Assembly: GCA_005281725.1 (NCBI GenBank)
Contig: SSBO01000012.1
Coordinates: 11,251,254 to 11,315,253 of the forward strand
Direction: 5' to 3'
From: Wuchereria bancrofti
Taxonomy: Eukaryota > Nematoda > Chromadorea > Rhabditida > Onchocercidae
DNA: 64,000 bases
Shown here: positions 23,992 through 35,396 of the stretch, in pieces
Numbering within the stretch: position 1 is the first letter of the stretch
How the letters are laid out: the number at the start of each line of letters is the position of its first letter
Notes under the pieces: model-generated
Databases searched by the model: none
Told to the model about the DNA's origin: nothing
What the model saw: the letters and a program-made list of their open reading frames with translations, nothing else
Position numbers and translations under genes: made by a program

Positions 23992-25115
23992 GTCGTTTCA
24001 ATAGACTTCATTGCAAATATTTCATTCCAAAAACCTATCGAATTTCCTAGTTAAAATGTAATGACCAATAAACTGGTGTACTGTTCATCAATTCTAACCG
24101 TAATTTAAAATTTTCATTGAATCTTCCAATTTATTCTGTATTTGTATCAAAGAAAAATAAGGGGGAAACATGAATATTAATGAACTAAAGTTTATGATTA
24201 GAAAAAAGAAAGCTGCCCTTTTAAGAGGTTGTAGATTTTTGTTCGGACGCATAAGTCACAGTGATCATTTTCACTACCACAGTCTACGATCCATAAATCT
24301 TCATTTGAAAAACGAGCAAAAGAAAAAATATTTGTTTGGGAATCTTAGTTAGTGATGACTAGTGAAAGTCATTAAAAAGATTAAGTAGATATGAAGTCAC
24401 CCACTGACTGATATCTTTTCAGTAGTTGCAAGAAAACAAGTTTCAGCATTTTTATAACTTATTTCCTTGTTAGATAAATGAAACACTTTTTTTTAAGTGA
24501 AAAGTTGTAAGTAGATTCTTTTGCGAACATCAGAGTGTGATGGAATGTCGGAAGCCAACGGTGTCAAAGAAAATTATGCACTGTTAGTCAACAAAGAATG
24601 TCCAGAAATGTTAAACTAATCATATTTGTACGACACTGTCAAGTAAGAAAGTGTAACATCGAAATTGTCATTACTTCAGGCTTTTTCCACAATTTTGAAT
24701 TAGCGAATTAGTTAAAAAAACCAAAAATTTTTGCAATAACAGTTTGCGTAGTGATGGTTGGAATTAGCAAATTTTGGGTTCAATTATACCAATAATCCAT
24801 TTTACTTGACGTATTTAGGAATTACAAACACTGGACGACCTATTTTGGCTTCAACGTTGTGAAATACAAACTAGTTAAGCTTTCTTTTGGCAAGCAAAAT
24901 ATTTGCTAAAGTAAGAAAAAAAATCTTTTCTTCATCTTTTATGAGTGCATAGTAAATGATGCTTGAAAGCAACACTGGATTATGGAAGAACTACAGTGAA
25001 AGTAATTTCAAACTTACGTATTCTTGAAAATACTTGAGTTCAACTTTTCCTATCGGTCAGCTAAGAAATTGTCAACATATTTATAGTGAAACTCTTTTTG
25101 TTTCTAAAACTTTGC
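23992..25115. other. Intergenic, no gene seen
   Basis: AT-rich, with short unsupported frames only. No repeat or RNA gene recognised. Confidence 0.45.
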
Positions 25116-28100
25116 TTATAGTGATAAAGGACAACTTACTACTTCTGGAACTGCCATCACGGTAATATTAGGAAGCACATTTCGTCGATTCATTGTAGGT
25201 GAACAAGTAGTTGAAATATTATTGCCTGGAAGCGGGAGATAAGATGGAGTGTGAAAAGAAGTGCTGAATTTTTGGCTTAACAACAGTCATTCAGTTACTG
25301 AATTCAATTGATAAGTTTTCTGGTAGAAGGTGATATTTAAAATGAAATTCATAACGGAATATGGGACTTAAGTTGAGAAATTCTGCAAATTGTAGGTGTA
25401 AGGAAGTGCCACAATATAGCGAATATTTGTATATTTTTGGCTAGAAATGGAACAATATCAGAAAAACAGAAACTGATGGCATTCAGTGATTGACGGATAA
25501 TTGGATGTGTAGCTGAAATAGTTCATAACAAACAGTAAAAGGTAATTGGAAATAAGGAAGAATACTGTTGACAGAAGGTAAACTTGACAAATATTAAAAT
25601 CGATCTATGCTAATTGGTATATATCATCATGTGAAGTAACATGAAGTAATACAAGAACAGTGACGTATTATGGATCCGAATATAAATGGTAGATATACAG
25701 AGATCGGTAATCCATAGTCTGGGATCAGTGGTTGGCAAGCGAAAAGATGCGGTTTGAATTTGTTCAGAGTTTTTTCTCTTTTTTAATGCTGTTGCACCAT
25801 CAACTGTGTAACACCATTCAATAGTGAGTTTACACAGACTCACACACGCACAGATAGATCTTATTACTCGATGACAGTTTAAAATAAATTGAAAAATGAG
25901 AGCGGCAATTTTTTTAGGAAAAGTTTAGCAGCAAGATTAAATGGCTATGATCAATCATCCACAGCAATACTTTTCACCACAATTGATCCAATGATCGTGA
26001 AAATTTACATTTCTTTACTTCAGAAATCTGCTCTGCATCTATGTGCATTGGAAGAAGTTCTAGGATATTTCAAACAAGGTAATTTTTGAATGCTATGAAA
26101 TGATTTAACCGTTTAACTTAATTATTGGTATCAAATATTAGTAATCTAAAAGTAAAATCACTTTAAATATATGTAAGAAGAAGCATAGCTGACTTACACT
26201 TACAGATGTGAGAACTGAGCAACGGGAAAACTTGGCTTACTAATATAACAGTGAAGTAGATAACAGTGAATCATTTCACTTAGCCAGCAATCAATTCTGT
26301 TTAATTTTATAGTTTATTTTGTAATAAAAGAAAAGGCATTTAATACTTATCGATTTCCGATTAGTTTTTAATGCCTAAACTAAGATAAAGATTATTGTTT
26401 GCTTGAGCATTAAATTTGCTTAAAAAAAATTCTCTTGAAACGAATTCAATAACAGATTGCATCCGCGATGAGAATATATAAGTAGCAGTCTTCATCCGTA
26501 CTTTCCTTTGTGAAAATTAATTTGTACACTACATTTCGGTGTAAAAATGATTGCGACTAAAATCACAGAAGAATAGGCGGTTCAAATGGATTGAAAAAAC
26601 ACTGCTATGTACTGGTCCACTAAATCAGAGTACTTGAATCATCGGAAGCTTAAATCAAGCAACAGATTGGAGGAGAATGATGTGACAACTCATCGTATTG
26701 CATAATTTCATCAGGTGGTCAGTAATGAGTGACCAAGCAGTCTCGATGATAGAACTAATGTAATTGACTTTTATGTAAAACGAATTTGTCTTAACTGCTG
26801 TAAAATAATTATCCATATAACTTACGATGAATCGATAGTTATACATCATTTAAAACTTTCACATTTTGAATGCTTTGATAGATGCTTTAATCGCTGCTAA
26901 TAACATTACAGAAATTTAATATGCAAATAAATTAACTTCTTATTAAACGCCTATTAGCACAGCAGGTGAAAAACTTCGAATGATTTAGGATCATTTTCAA
27001 TGAAGTTCCAATTTATGGGTTAAGACGACATCCACATCAAAAAAACTTACAAGTGTCCTCGCCATACTTAGCGCCCAATTCATTCGTCCAACTGCTCTCA
27101 GCTTTGCATAAATTCGCTTCTTTTTCTTTCTCCAACCCTCAGTGCCATGAAAATGACTTTCCTGCACTGCAAGCAATCCTTCATTTTTCTCCAGGTCCTA
27201 CAATTTGTTAGCATTCAAAGCAGAATTATTTCGATCTGTTCTCACATTTATACATAATTCCTACTTTTTCTAATCCTTTTTATCTGTAAACACATTATAA
27301 ATCATTGGCACAAATATAATTCATTGTAAAATTACATCATTGAAGCACTACATTGGAAGCATAAAACTAAAAAGCATGAAAAAGCTGAAGTTTTGATTTG
27401 ATTACTTAATTACAAATTTGTCTTTCAATATGTAAGAGATCCAAAATCAAGTTTTTAACTGCAGTTTCCGAGTCGCTACCATAATCAAACTTATTAAACT
27501 AAAAAAGTACTGGTAATAAGTTACTAATTAAATAAGACCAGAGACACACACAATCATAGAGAACTGTACAAAATTATGGAAACGTGTCGTACTGACAAAT
27601 TAATGCACGAGCAGTTTTATTTCACGAAAATTTATAATGATTCCTAAAGTTGATATTAATTTCGGTTGTACTACTACAGATGATTCACTTGTTGCTGTCG
27701 AAAATGTTTAGGAAATAAAAAGAATGAATAGTGGAAGGACAGAGATTGCAAACCAATATGAAAACTATCCAAAATGAAATTTAAAAGAATTGTCTAAATA
27801 TTTCGTCTCTCCGTTCAATATATAATATAAAATTAAATTTGGATTTATTAAAATTAACTACATATTTTATGTTTCAGCCTTCAAATTAGAAAATGGAGTT
27901 AGAAAAAAAATAAGTAGTAAAGTTTTCTGGTGAATTGTGGTTAATTTTATTAGCTTGAAAAGCTGTAGTGCATTCATCGTAAGGATGTTTTTTGAACAGC
28001 AATAAATTTTATAAGGTTTTAAAAACTTGGAAAAATTTCTCATTTACCTTTATGCCACTATCATTTCATTTAAAAGGGACTGAAGTTAGTGGCTGGAGAA

Positions 28101-29118
28101 ATAACAATGTAAATTTACTTCAGAAGTCAGATATTTACTTTTAAGTTTGCTGAATCCATACAGAAGCACAACATTGAATTTAATGAATTTAGGAGCAACC
28201 TTGCATTATTATATGTGACAACCTGTCACTGCTACAAATTAATTTCATTTGATCTGAAGCAAGTAATATACCGTGTCTGTGATTAGAGTGTATGATTCAG
28301 TTTGAACAATTGAAGATTGCTAAATTCGGTAATGGCACCTAGAAGATCGTGCAACTCCAGCAGTTATGCATGAATAAATTTAACATTTTAGAAATTGAAT
28401 TAATTTAAGCAAAGACTTAAAAAAGATTTATGAAAACGTTTCGACTGGATTTAACAAAGGGATTACTTTTTTTTTTTGAATATATAAAAATGCAATATGC
28501 ACTTTATGGGAATCAATCTGCAGAAATTTTGGAATATTATTTGTCTAAAAATAAAAAAGTTTCACCTGCCAGTCGGTCATGTGATTAGTTACTTCAAACA
28601 TTGTCGTTTTAATTAATTTCATCTAACAGCAGCCATTTGAAGTGAATGAACTTTTCATCGCACCAATGAAATGTTTGACAGCTGCAAAAGCGGAAACGCA
28701 AGCCTCAAGGATCATCGACATTTGTACTTAAACATCACCAAATAGTAATACATATGATTTGTTAAAGGTAACACATGATCACTTATTGGAAACTTTAGAC
28801 ATCATATATTACCACATTTATTTTGTGTTCATTAATGAAAGGTAATAAGCAGTTGACTAAACACTGAAAAGATGATGAAAACTAGCACAGTGTAAAAAGC
28901 ATGTGACAAATGCGGACAAATGGAAAGCTTTGAAGAATTGTAATAATGCAAAATACCTTGAATAACCCAAACGGATCAAGCAATTTGTGAGAAAAAAAGT
29001 CAAAGTTCTGATGAACGGAATAGGAGGTAATTTTGTTGACGCCTATCACCATACGTGTATGTAATTGCTGATGCTTTTTTGCTTGGCTTAAACAAGTAAA
29101 CAAGTTTCCCGATATCGC
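25116..29118 (-). CDS. Unrecognised multi-exon gene (partial model)
   Basis: Four minus-strand segments look like exons. 28957-29118 is 54 codons in phase 0 (it includes VIGVNKITSYSVHQNF and ends LLDPFGLFK). 27051-27197 is 49 codons, phase 0 at both ends, with TTGTAG and GTAAGT sites; it reads DLEKNEGLLAVQESHF and then a basic run KKKKRIYAKLRAVGRMNW. 25699-25803 (ACACAG and GTATAT sites, containing LPTTDPRLWITDL) ends in phase 1. 25140-25225 (TTCCAG site) begins in phase 1 and carries TMNRRNVLPNITVMAVPEV. It either splices on at GTAAGT or runs to TAA at 25116. At least one exon between 27051 and 25803 is missing from this model, because the phases there do not match. The 5' end is not found. 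The 27051 exon is the strongest; the 29118 exon is the weakest. No family was recognised. Confidence 0.45.
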
Positions 29119-29932
29119 CTTTACTCCAGTGTATACTTTGAGCTTGAATATCATCATTTAATAAATATCATCCTTCATTAAACAATATGATTTTAATACA
29201 TTTAGATTACAGCAATGATCGATGGTCCTCTAACAATTATGATGACAGTTTATGGGAGGAGCTATATTGACTGCCAATTTCTATTATTTTTATTGGCTTT
29301 GTCGATGTTTGTCTTAGCAGCAAGCCTTCCAACTATCACAGTAATAGTTTTTACTTGCACAATTACCAAATCCTTCTTAAGAAATATCAGTCAGCATAAG
29401 TGCGAAAATGGGAAATAATTCGCAAATCAGATGAAATGTGCAGTCTTTTTATATAAGACAAGAAACAATATATTTGGCACGATTGTACTTCCTAATTAAT
29501 TTGGATGTATGCCTTCATAAATTGTAATTAAAACTTATGTGTCAAAAAAAGACGAAAAACTTTTTTAAAGGACGAAAGTAGTTTTTGCTTTCAATTGATA
29601 TGGAAAAAAGTTGAGGATTTAAGGAAATTTCACTGCTGTTTGAAATAGAGTGAGAAGTACCAGAAGTGAGTGGCTCTACAAAGCAACTGAAGCTCAAGTA
29701 TTTCTCGTTATTTTTGAAAGCAATCTCAGTGCTGAAGTGCAGAAAACCGATCGTCATATGCTACCTTTTAATCTCTTCTGGTGGTTCTGGATATTTTCAA
29801 ATGCCTGCACTTTCATTTTTCAAGATGTCTTTCATTAATTCTCGAAAACCTTTTGAAAAAATTTGTCTGTCGTTTTAAATGCATTATACTTTAACTTCCC
29901 TTAAAACACTGATTCATTTTGACTTCGCTGTG

Positions 29933-29934
<2 letters not shown>

Positions 29935-29974
<40 letters not shown>
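29935..29974. repeat. (AT)20 microsatellite
   Basis: Forty bases of pure alternating AT. Confidence 0.97.
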
Positions 29975-29977
<3 letters not shown>

Positions 29978-31953
29978 ACCAGACGGAATATCCGTCAAAA
30001 CAGACTTCAATACGAAGTTTTCCCAATTAAAATAATAAAAGTTCAGGTATTTCAAGAAATTCAGATATTTCAAATTTAATCTGCGAAGTTCTCAAAATCC
30101 TGATTCTGATTTCTTTCAAAGAATCCTACTTTATTTCTTTATCATAACATAGACATCCAACTGAAAAGTTGAGAGCGTGAAATTTTGAATTCATCTCTAA
30201 AACTTCGACCGAGTCTAAAAAATATTATTAAACGTTAAGCAGAATATTAAAAATCTAAGCATCACGTGTAAGTGTAATTTAGTGACTGATGTAGAGTGTT
30301 TCTGATCGATAAAATATTAAAATTAATAATGATCAATGTCAACTTCATTGTCGATTTTAACCTTTCTGACTATCGATTTTAATGCTTTGATTTTTGTACT
30401 TAAATTATACTGATATTACCAATAGATTTTGTAGGAACAACCACTATTAAACGTTTACATTGTAGTAGCATAGCAGTATGCTCATCTCTCTCGGGATGAA
30501 AATACCGTTATTAAAATCATCGTCTTCAATCAGTTCATTTCCTATCGTATGATTAATATGAATTATTGCACCTCCATATATTTTGCGTCAAATGAATGTG
30601 ACTTTTTTTTTCTAAGCTTAAAGTTAAATGGGATATATTTTTCTTTGATTATAATATTAGCAGTTTCGAAAAATAAATTATTAAAAATTGGAGAAGAAAA
30701 TAATGGTAACAGATAATTATTACTTAAAGAAGGTTCAAAATCTTGCTAGCCAGAAAACTTTTAAAAATCCTACTTAGCTTGGAATCGAGTGATGAAAATA
30801 GTCCTAAACTGTCATTGCTTTTACTTGGAATTCAAACAGTTCTCAGCAGTAATTACTGCATTATGTCTTTCAATTCAATGTATGCATTTTTAATTTTTGC
30901 TTTTTCTGTATGCAAAACAAAGAACCAAATATTTAAATACAACCTACCTCTTCCCGGACATTCTTTACCTAACTATATAAATTCTACAGGATATAGTGAT
31001 GAATTATAAGATTGCATGCAATTCTTTCTAGTCGTTTCTTCCACTTCTTTATTTCGTATTCTTCCAATAATAATTTGTTTTAATTCAGGAACTTCATAAC
31101 AATAGTAAGAATTTTGAAAGAAACTTCCAGGAATTTCTTAAATAATGGTCAATACTGTAGCGTTAACCGATTACTGCAACAAATTCTGTGTTTTGACATA
31201 ATCTGTTATTCAAGTATTGCTTTAAAAATAATCCACAGCTTTTCTTGCATCCTAAGGTATCAATCTTCCCTCAAATGAATTTCTATCGAAATGAAGATTT
31301 CTCCTGGAATTTTAATAACTGCTTTTTCATAAGTGAAATCCAATCAAAAAAGTAATGTTAATGTGAAACTTTCAGGTTAACAGCAAATATTTCTTCGTAG
31401 CCGTTCAAATAACATATAAATGCTGCATTTTTTTTTATTTTTTTGGCTGAGTAAAGCTTTTTCGACTTGTTCATTTACAATCCTTTTGAAAGGATAATCA
31501 TCAAGTATTGCAGCTGTGAAGTAAAATTGTCATCAGATCTGTTCGGATGTGAATCACTTTTTCCGATTGGTAGATATTCATTTAAAAGGATAACTAAACT
31601 TTCCTACTACAAATAAGTGGGAGAAGACTGTTGTGAAAAACAGATTTCCCTCAGTTATAAAAAAAAATCATAGGGAGGAAATGGTGTACGGATACATGGA
31701 ACAGATAAGACGTGCAAAAGGGACAAGAAAGATGCGGACGGAGATGCATTTTGTTGAATGTTTGTGACACATACCGGTAGAGCTGCTGCAAAATGGATTA
31801 AGGACGGGTCTGTTACCATCGACGAGTATTGGTGGAATAACATTATTTCTTGAAAATGCGATCAAAATGATACGGCCAAACGTCACTGTGATCGCCTTTT
31901 CACTTGTGTGGAAGTCTGTAACTGCTACTATTACTGCTGTTGCTGCTGATGTT

Positions 31954-32065
31954 ACTGTTGATGATGATGATAATGATAATGATGATGACGATGATGATGA
32001 TAATGGTGATAATAATGGTGACGATAATGATGGTGATGATAATGATGATGATGAATGATAATGGT
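31954..32065. repeat. GAT/AAT-type trinucleotide repeat tract
   Basis: A run of GAT, AAT, GGT and GAC triplets, preceded by a GCT/ACT/GTT-rich stretch. Frames crossing it read as Asp/Asn on one strand and His/Ile on the other, and these are repeat artefacts rather than genes. Confidence 0.9.
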
Positions 32066-32866
32066 TGTGATGATGGCGGTGACAGTGATGATGCTGGTGC
32101 TATCAGCGACCAGGGGTGACAATCGCGATGGTGATGATGAGATACAATCGCCCTCTCTCCACAACGATGTTCCCTCGCGGGGCTGATCGCTGCTATCCGA
32201 TCCATCCCATTCTGCTGCAATAACAGACGAATGAATCTCTTTTTCACGCTGATATTTATCGTTATCCTTCCAATTTGTTTAATTTTTATGCTTTTCCCTA
32301 ATATTTTTGTTTGCAGTTCTCTTGTATAAATTTCAAGCATTCTTTATTACATTTTATAGGTTGTATGAATGAAGTCGGATTTGCCAGTCAAACTATTACT
32401 GCCAGTTGTTATCATATGAATCACACTCCTATCACAGCGATATGATCGATTCTCGTTGATCCATTGCCCTGCTTTCTCCTTCTTTTTTGTGATCGCTGAC
32501 ATACCCATGCTGTAGCGTTTGTCATCACTTAAAATTTAGCTTCCTGACAATGTGATTGATGGTGAACAAAATGATTTGGGTTATAGTGAGCAAAGAAGAT
32601 TCTACGTGAACTAGTAGTGCTTTCTAGGATGTCGAAGGACGATTCAAAATAACTTTACTGCCAGAGAAGAGTACCTAATAAAAGGACGAAAGCAAGGTAA
32701 CAAGGTGGTAGTAGCAACTAGTTCCACCCCATCCTTCAAAAAATATTGGTGATATTTGAAAATACTGATATTCGCAATGCTTCATTCTACTGTCTGGAAA
32801 ACTTGCAAACAAGAATTGATATTGTTAGCCTTCGGTAAATCGATGATTTGTTTTCACAATTTACAG

Positions 32867-34068
32867 ACATCAAATGTGTACCAGTACCCGGTGGCACAGT
32901 TGGATTTATGCAAAGCGACCACGGTAGAGGTGAAGGAATGCTTGTGTGGAGCAATCACCGCGCGATGGACAAGTGGAAGTGCAGGGCAATCTCAGGTGTA
33001 GTTTTACTTACTCCTAAGGAAACGACCCTTTTGTCAATATTTCCTACCTCGACGGCATTTCGTATTTGCTTCATCACGATGCTATTGTCCACCACTGTTC
33101 ATAGTGTAATGTTAACAACCGATCAACATCAGCAAGACGAGGTTGCGGTTGCCGCGTGTACACAAACTGATCTCTCATCAGCATCAGGTTATTTCAAAAA
33201 TTTAATTTTTCAACATTAATGTTTGAGAATATCATCCTCACTTGTCATTTGCGCTATCATATTTCAAATTTTAGTCGAAAGAATTTCAGTTTAACCAATT
33301 GATGAGGTGAAGTTTTCAGAGAGCGAATTGTTAAGCTGTAGACGACATTATCGCTCCTTACTGCAAAAGGTGAACGGTGAACTGACACGAGTATCACGTC
33401 AAAAACGCTATTCTCCCGTATCAGCATCACTTCCCAATCGTGAATCGACATTTTTTTTGGATCATCTCAAGGCGATACGTCTGTCACGTGAAGAAGAGCT
33501 AAACCGCACGCTTAGTGAAGCTAATGATGAAATTCTTCAGAAACGGCGTAGACCATTTGTTCCGAGAGTAATACTTTTTGGCATAGAAATTTTGATATTA
33601 AAAAAAGGTCAAAAATTTTTGATCATATAAAGCATATTCAACTGTCCATCGTTTTCATTCAAGAGAAACAGTACAGCTGAGGAATGTCGTCAGTTATCGC
33701 AACAGGAATTGGTTAATGAACTGAAACAGAAAGGAACATATAACCCTGATTTGATGGCGTGGGATGCATCTGGAATTATTCGTTTTTTAGATCGTTCTAT
33801 TGGTGACCAGTATGAAGTATGTTTATTCTGTGCAAAATCAGACGAAAAAGCAATTATTTAAACTTTTGAAAAATTAAAATGAGTCAGAAATTTTTTGAAA
33901 TATGTAAAAATTATAATGTTGTAGAGACAATCAAAAACTCGTCTAAGTGTCGAAGAAACAATGGAGCGTAATGTGGAGGCACTGGAACGGATATTGTCGG
34001 AATTAAATATTGAATGTGATGTACGTTCGCCTTCGGTGATTTCGCGGCTGCAAAATTTGACATCGTGA
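32867..34068 (+). CDS. Unrecognised charged protein, 3' part
   Basis: Exons 32867-33187, 33320-33567, 33664-33816 and 33925-34068 join in frame to TGA. The 5' end is not found: the first exon begins in phase 1 behind a TTTACAG acceptor. In the first exon two frames are open over 32867-32995, so a short intron with a different frame there is possible. After a CTQTD motif come charged helical segments (CRRHYRSLLQKVNGELTRVS, LKAIRLSREEELNRTL, MERNVEALERILSELN) and a short C-terminus. There is no obvious catalytic motif in the last three exons. The composition suggests a scaffold or coiled-coil protein, which is inference only. The last three exons are well supported by splice sites and phase. 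Confidence 0.6.
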
Positions 34069-34289
34069 GAGTTCGCAACATATCTCACACATCCACTACC
34101 ATTGCCACTTTTTTATTATTTCCAACATCAAACACGTTTTTTTTAAAGTTTCATGTAAATGAATGTCGTGTCTTCTATTTAATGGAACATTTGCTAGCGA
34201 TAATAGCATCTCTGCCACATCAGTAACAAGAAAAAACCAATCGAACTAGCAACGTGCAAACCGAGTTTAAGTTGAAATATATTATCATA

Positions 34290-34295
34290 AATAAA
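34290..34295 (+). terminator. Candidate poly(A) signal
   Basis: AATAAA 222 bases after the stop codon of the gene ending at 34068. Confidence 0.5.
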
Positions 34296-34549
34296 GCGTA
34301 ACATGGAATCCTTTTACTCTCGAATAGAAAAGTTAAATAATAGGACAATAATTTGCAAATTATATTGAACTAAAAATGGCTATACCTATGGCAGTCCAGA
34401 TTTTTTCGCTTTCGCAAGAAGTGAGACTCTAGAATACTTTTGGGGTAGGTTGTTTTTTTCTGCTCTTCCACACATAATGAGTTTGGTTTTGGAAAAGAAA
34501 TATATATAGGACAGAAAGTCGACGAACCGTCATTTCGCCATCTATACGT

Positions 34550-35396
34550 ATGATGGATTCCGAACTAGAGCGGAACAAACGTGGAACTACTGAGAGTGTC
34601 ATCGATTCCTTGATAACATCTGGAGCCGTTGATGCTCACACCAAAGGAGATCTAATAATGCGCAAACGCCAGAAACTTATTGGTTATTTTTCAGTTTGCT
34701 TTTTTGAAACAAAGAATTCGAAACGTATCACTCTAGTACAGGATTGAAAAAATCCCTTTTAAGTTTTTATTAAATTTACGCAATGTCAACAAATTAGCTT
34801 TATTAAAATCTTAGATTATTTCAAGAACCCAAATATGGCTTTTACTTGTCCTCAAGCTCTACTTTTTTTTTTTAATTTTGGGAGATGTTCATGTGATACC
34901 ATTTGGATGTGATAAGCGAGGAGGTGAGGAAGATGGTTACCTAAGGTTGTGTGGTGCTTGCCAAGCGATACGTCGACTACCGGATACATTTTTCCCACCA
35001 TTTATCAATGAAGTGATGTGTGATGACGACAAAGCTTGTCTTTATTTTTATGATTTTCGTGCGTTTGTGTTCATTTTCACTTCATCTAAACAGCTGTGTG
35101 CTTTTATTTTTACGCAACTACATAGACCTGATATCATCGACTTATAATTTTTCTGAAATTCAGAACCATCTGTATTGTCTTCTTTCCTTTCATATTGATT
35201 GTCGAACTGATTTTGCTGTTTAAAATAAAGCGGTATTTCAGCTCATGGGAAATGCACGCAGAAGCATATGAATTTTGTTGTATTGAAGAATGTCGGCACA
35301 GACGATTGTCAAATATGGCAAAAATTCAATCTTAATGTACGAGTGTCCTGCGAATGTTTTGTTGGTTTGTTATTTTGTGATATATTTGCGAAGTGA
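34550..35396 (+). CDS. Putative IL-17-like cystine-knot protein
   Basis: Exons 34515-34682, 34885-35058 and 35242-35396 join with matching phases (1, then 1) to TGA; from the ATG at 34550 this is 153 aa. The C-terminal domain has FFPPFINEVMC, then ACL, GKC, a strand-like VVLKNV, DDC, IW, and the ending NVRVSCECF. In IL-17 cytokines the same order is seen: Pro-x-x-Ile-x-Glu before a Cys, Cys-Leu/Ile, a VxVL strand, Cys, and a final Val-x-Val-x-Cys-x-Cys. A basic site ERNKRG near the N-terminus resembles a furin-type processing site. No signal peptide is visible; since the first exon is open upstream of the ATG back to an ACAG acceptor at 34514, the secretory leader may lie in an unfound 5' exon. 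Family assignment is by pattern only; another cystine-knot family is possible. Confidence 0.6.

Larger units (their letters stand above)
29119..32866. other. AT-rich region, no gene fixed
   Basis: May hold the 5' part of the minus-strand gene and the 5' part of the plus-strand gene at 32.9 kb. One exon-like minus segment near 29.65-29.73 kb (CACTTCAG acceptor, reading TEIAFKNNEKYLSFSCFVEP) does not match phase with the neighbouring exon and is left out of the gene model. Microsatellites are listed separately. Confidence 0.35.

Noticed and set aside
25919..26078. Plus-strand exon-like block (TTTTAG acceptor, GTAATT donor) opposite the minus-strand gene
   Set aside because: Sits inside the intron of a better-supported minus gene, with no partner exons and an AT-driven composition.
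29215..29418. 67-codon hydrophobic frame resembling a membrane protein
   Set aside because: T-rich sequence gives hydrophobic residues by chance. No motif or splice partner.
29650..29757. Minus exon-like segment TEIAFKNNEKYLSFSC
   Set aside because: Its donor leaves phase 1 while the next candidate exon (29118) needs phase 0, so it could not be joined.
31867..32340. Open frames rich in Asp/Asn (+) or His/Ile (-)
   Set aside because: They are translations of a GAT/AAT-type microsatellite, with no splice sites or domain.
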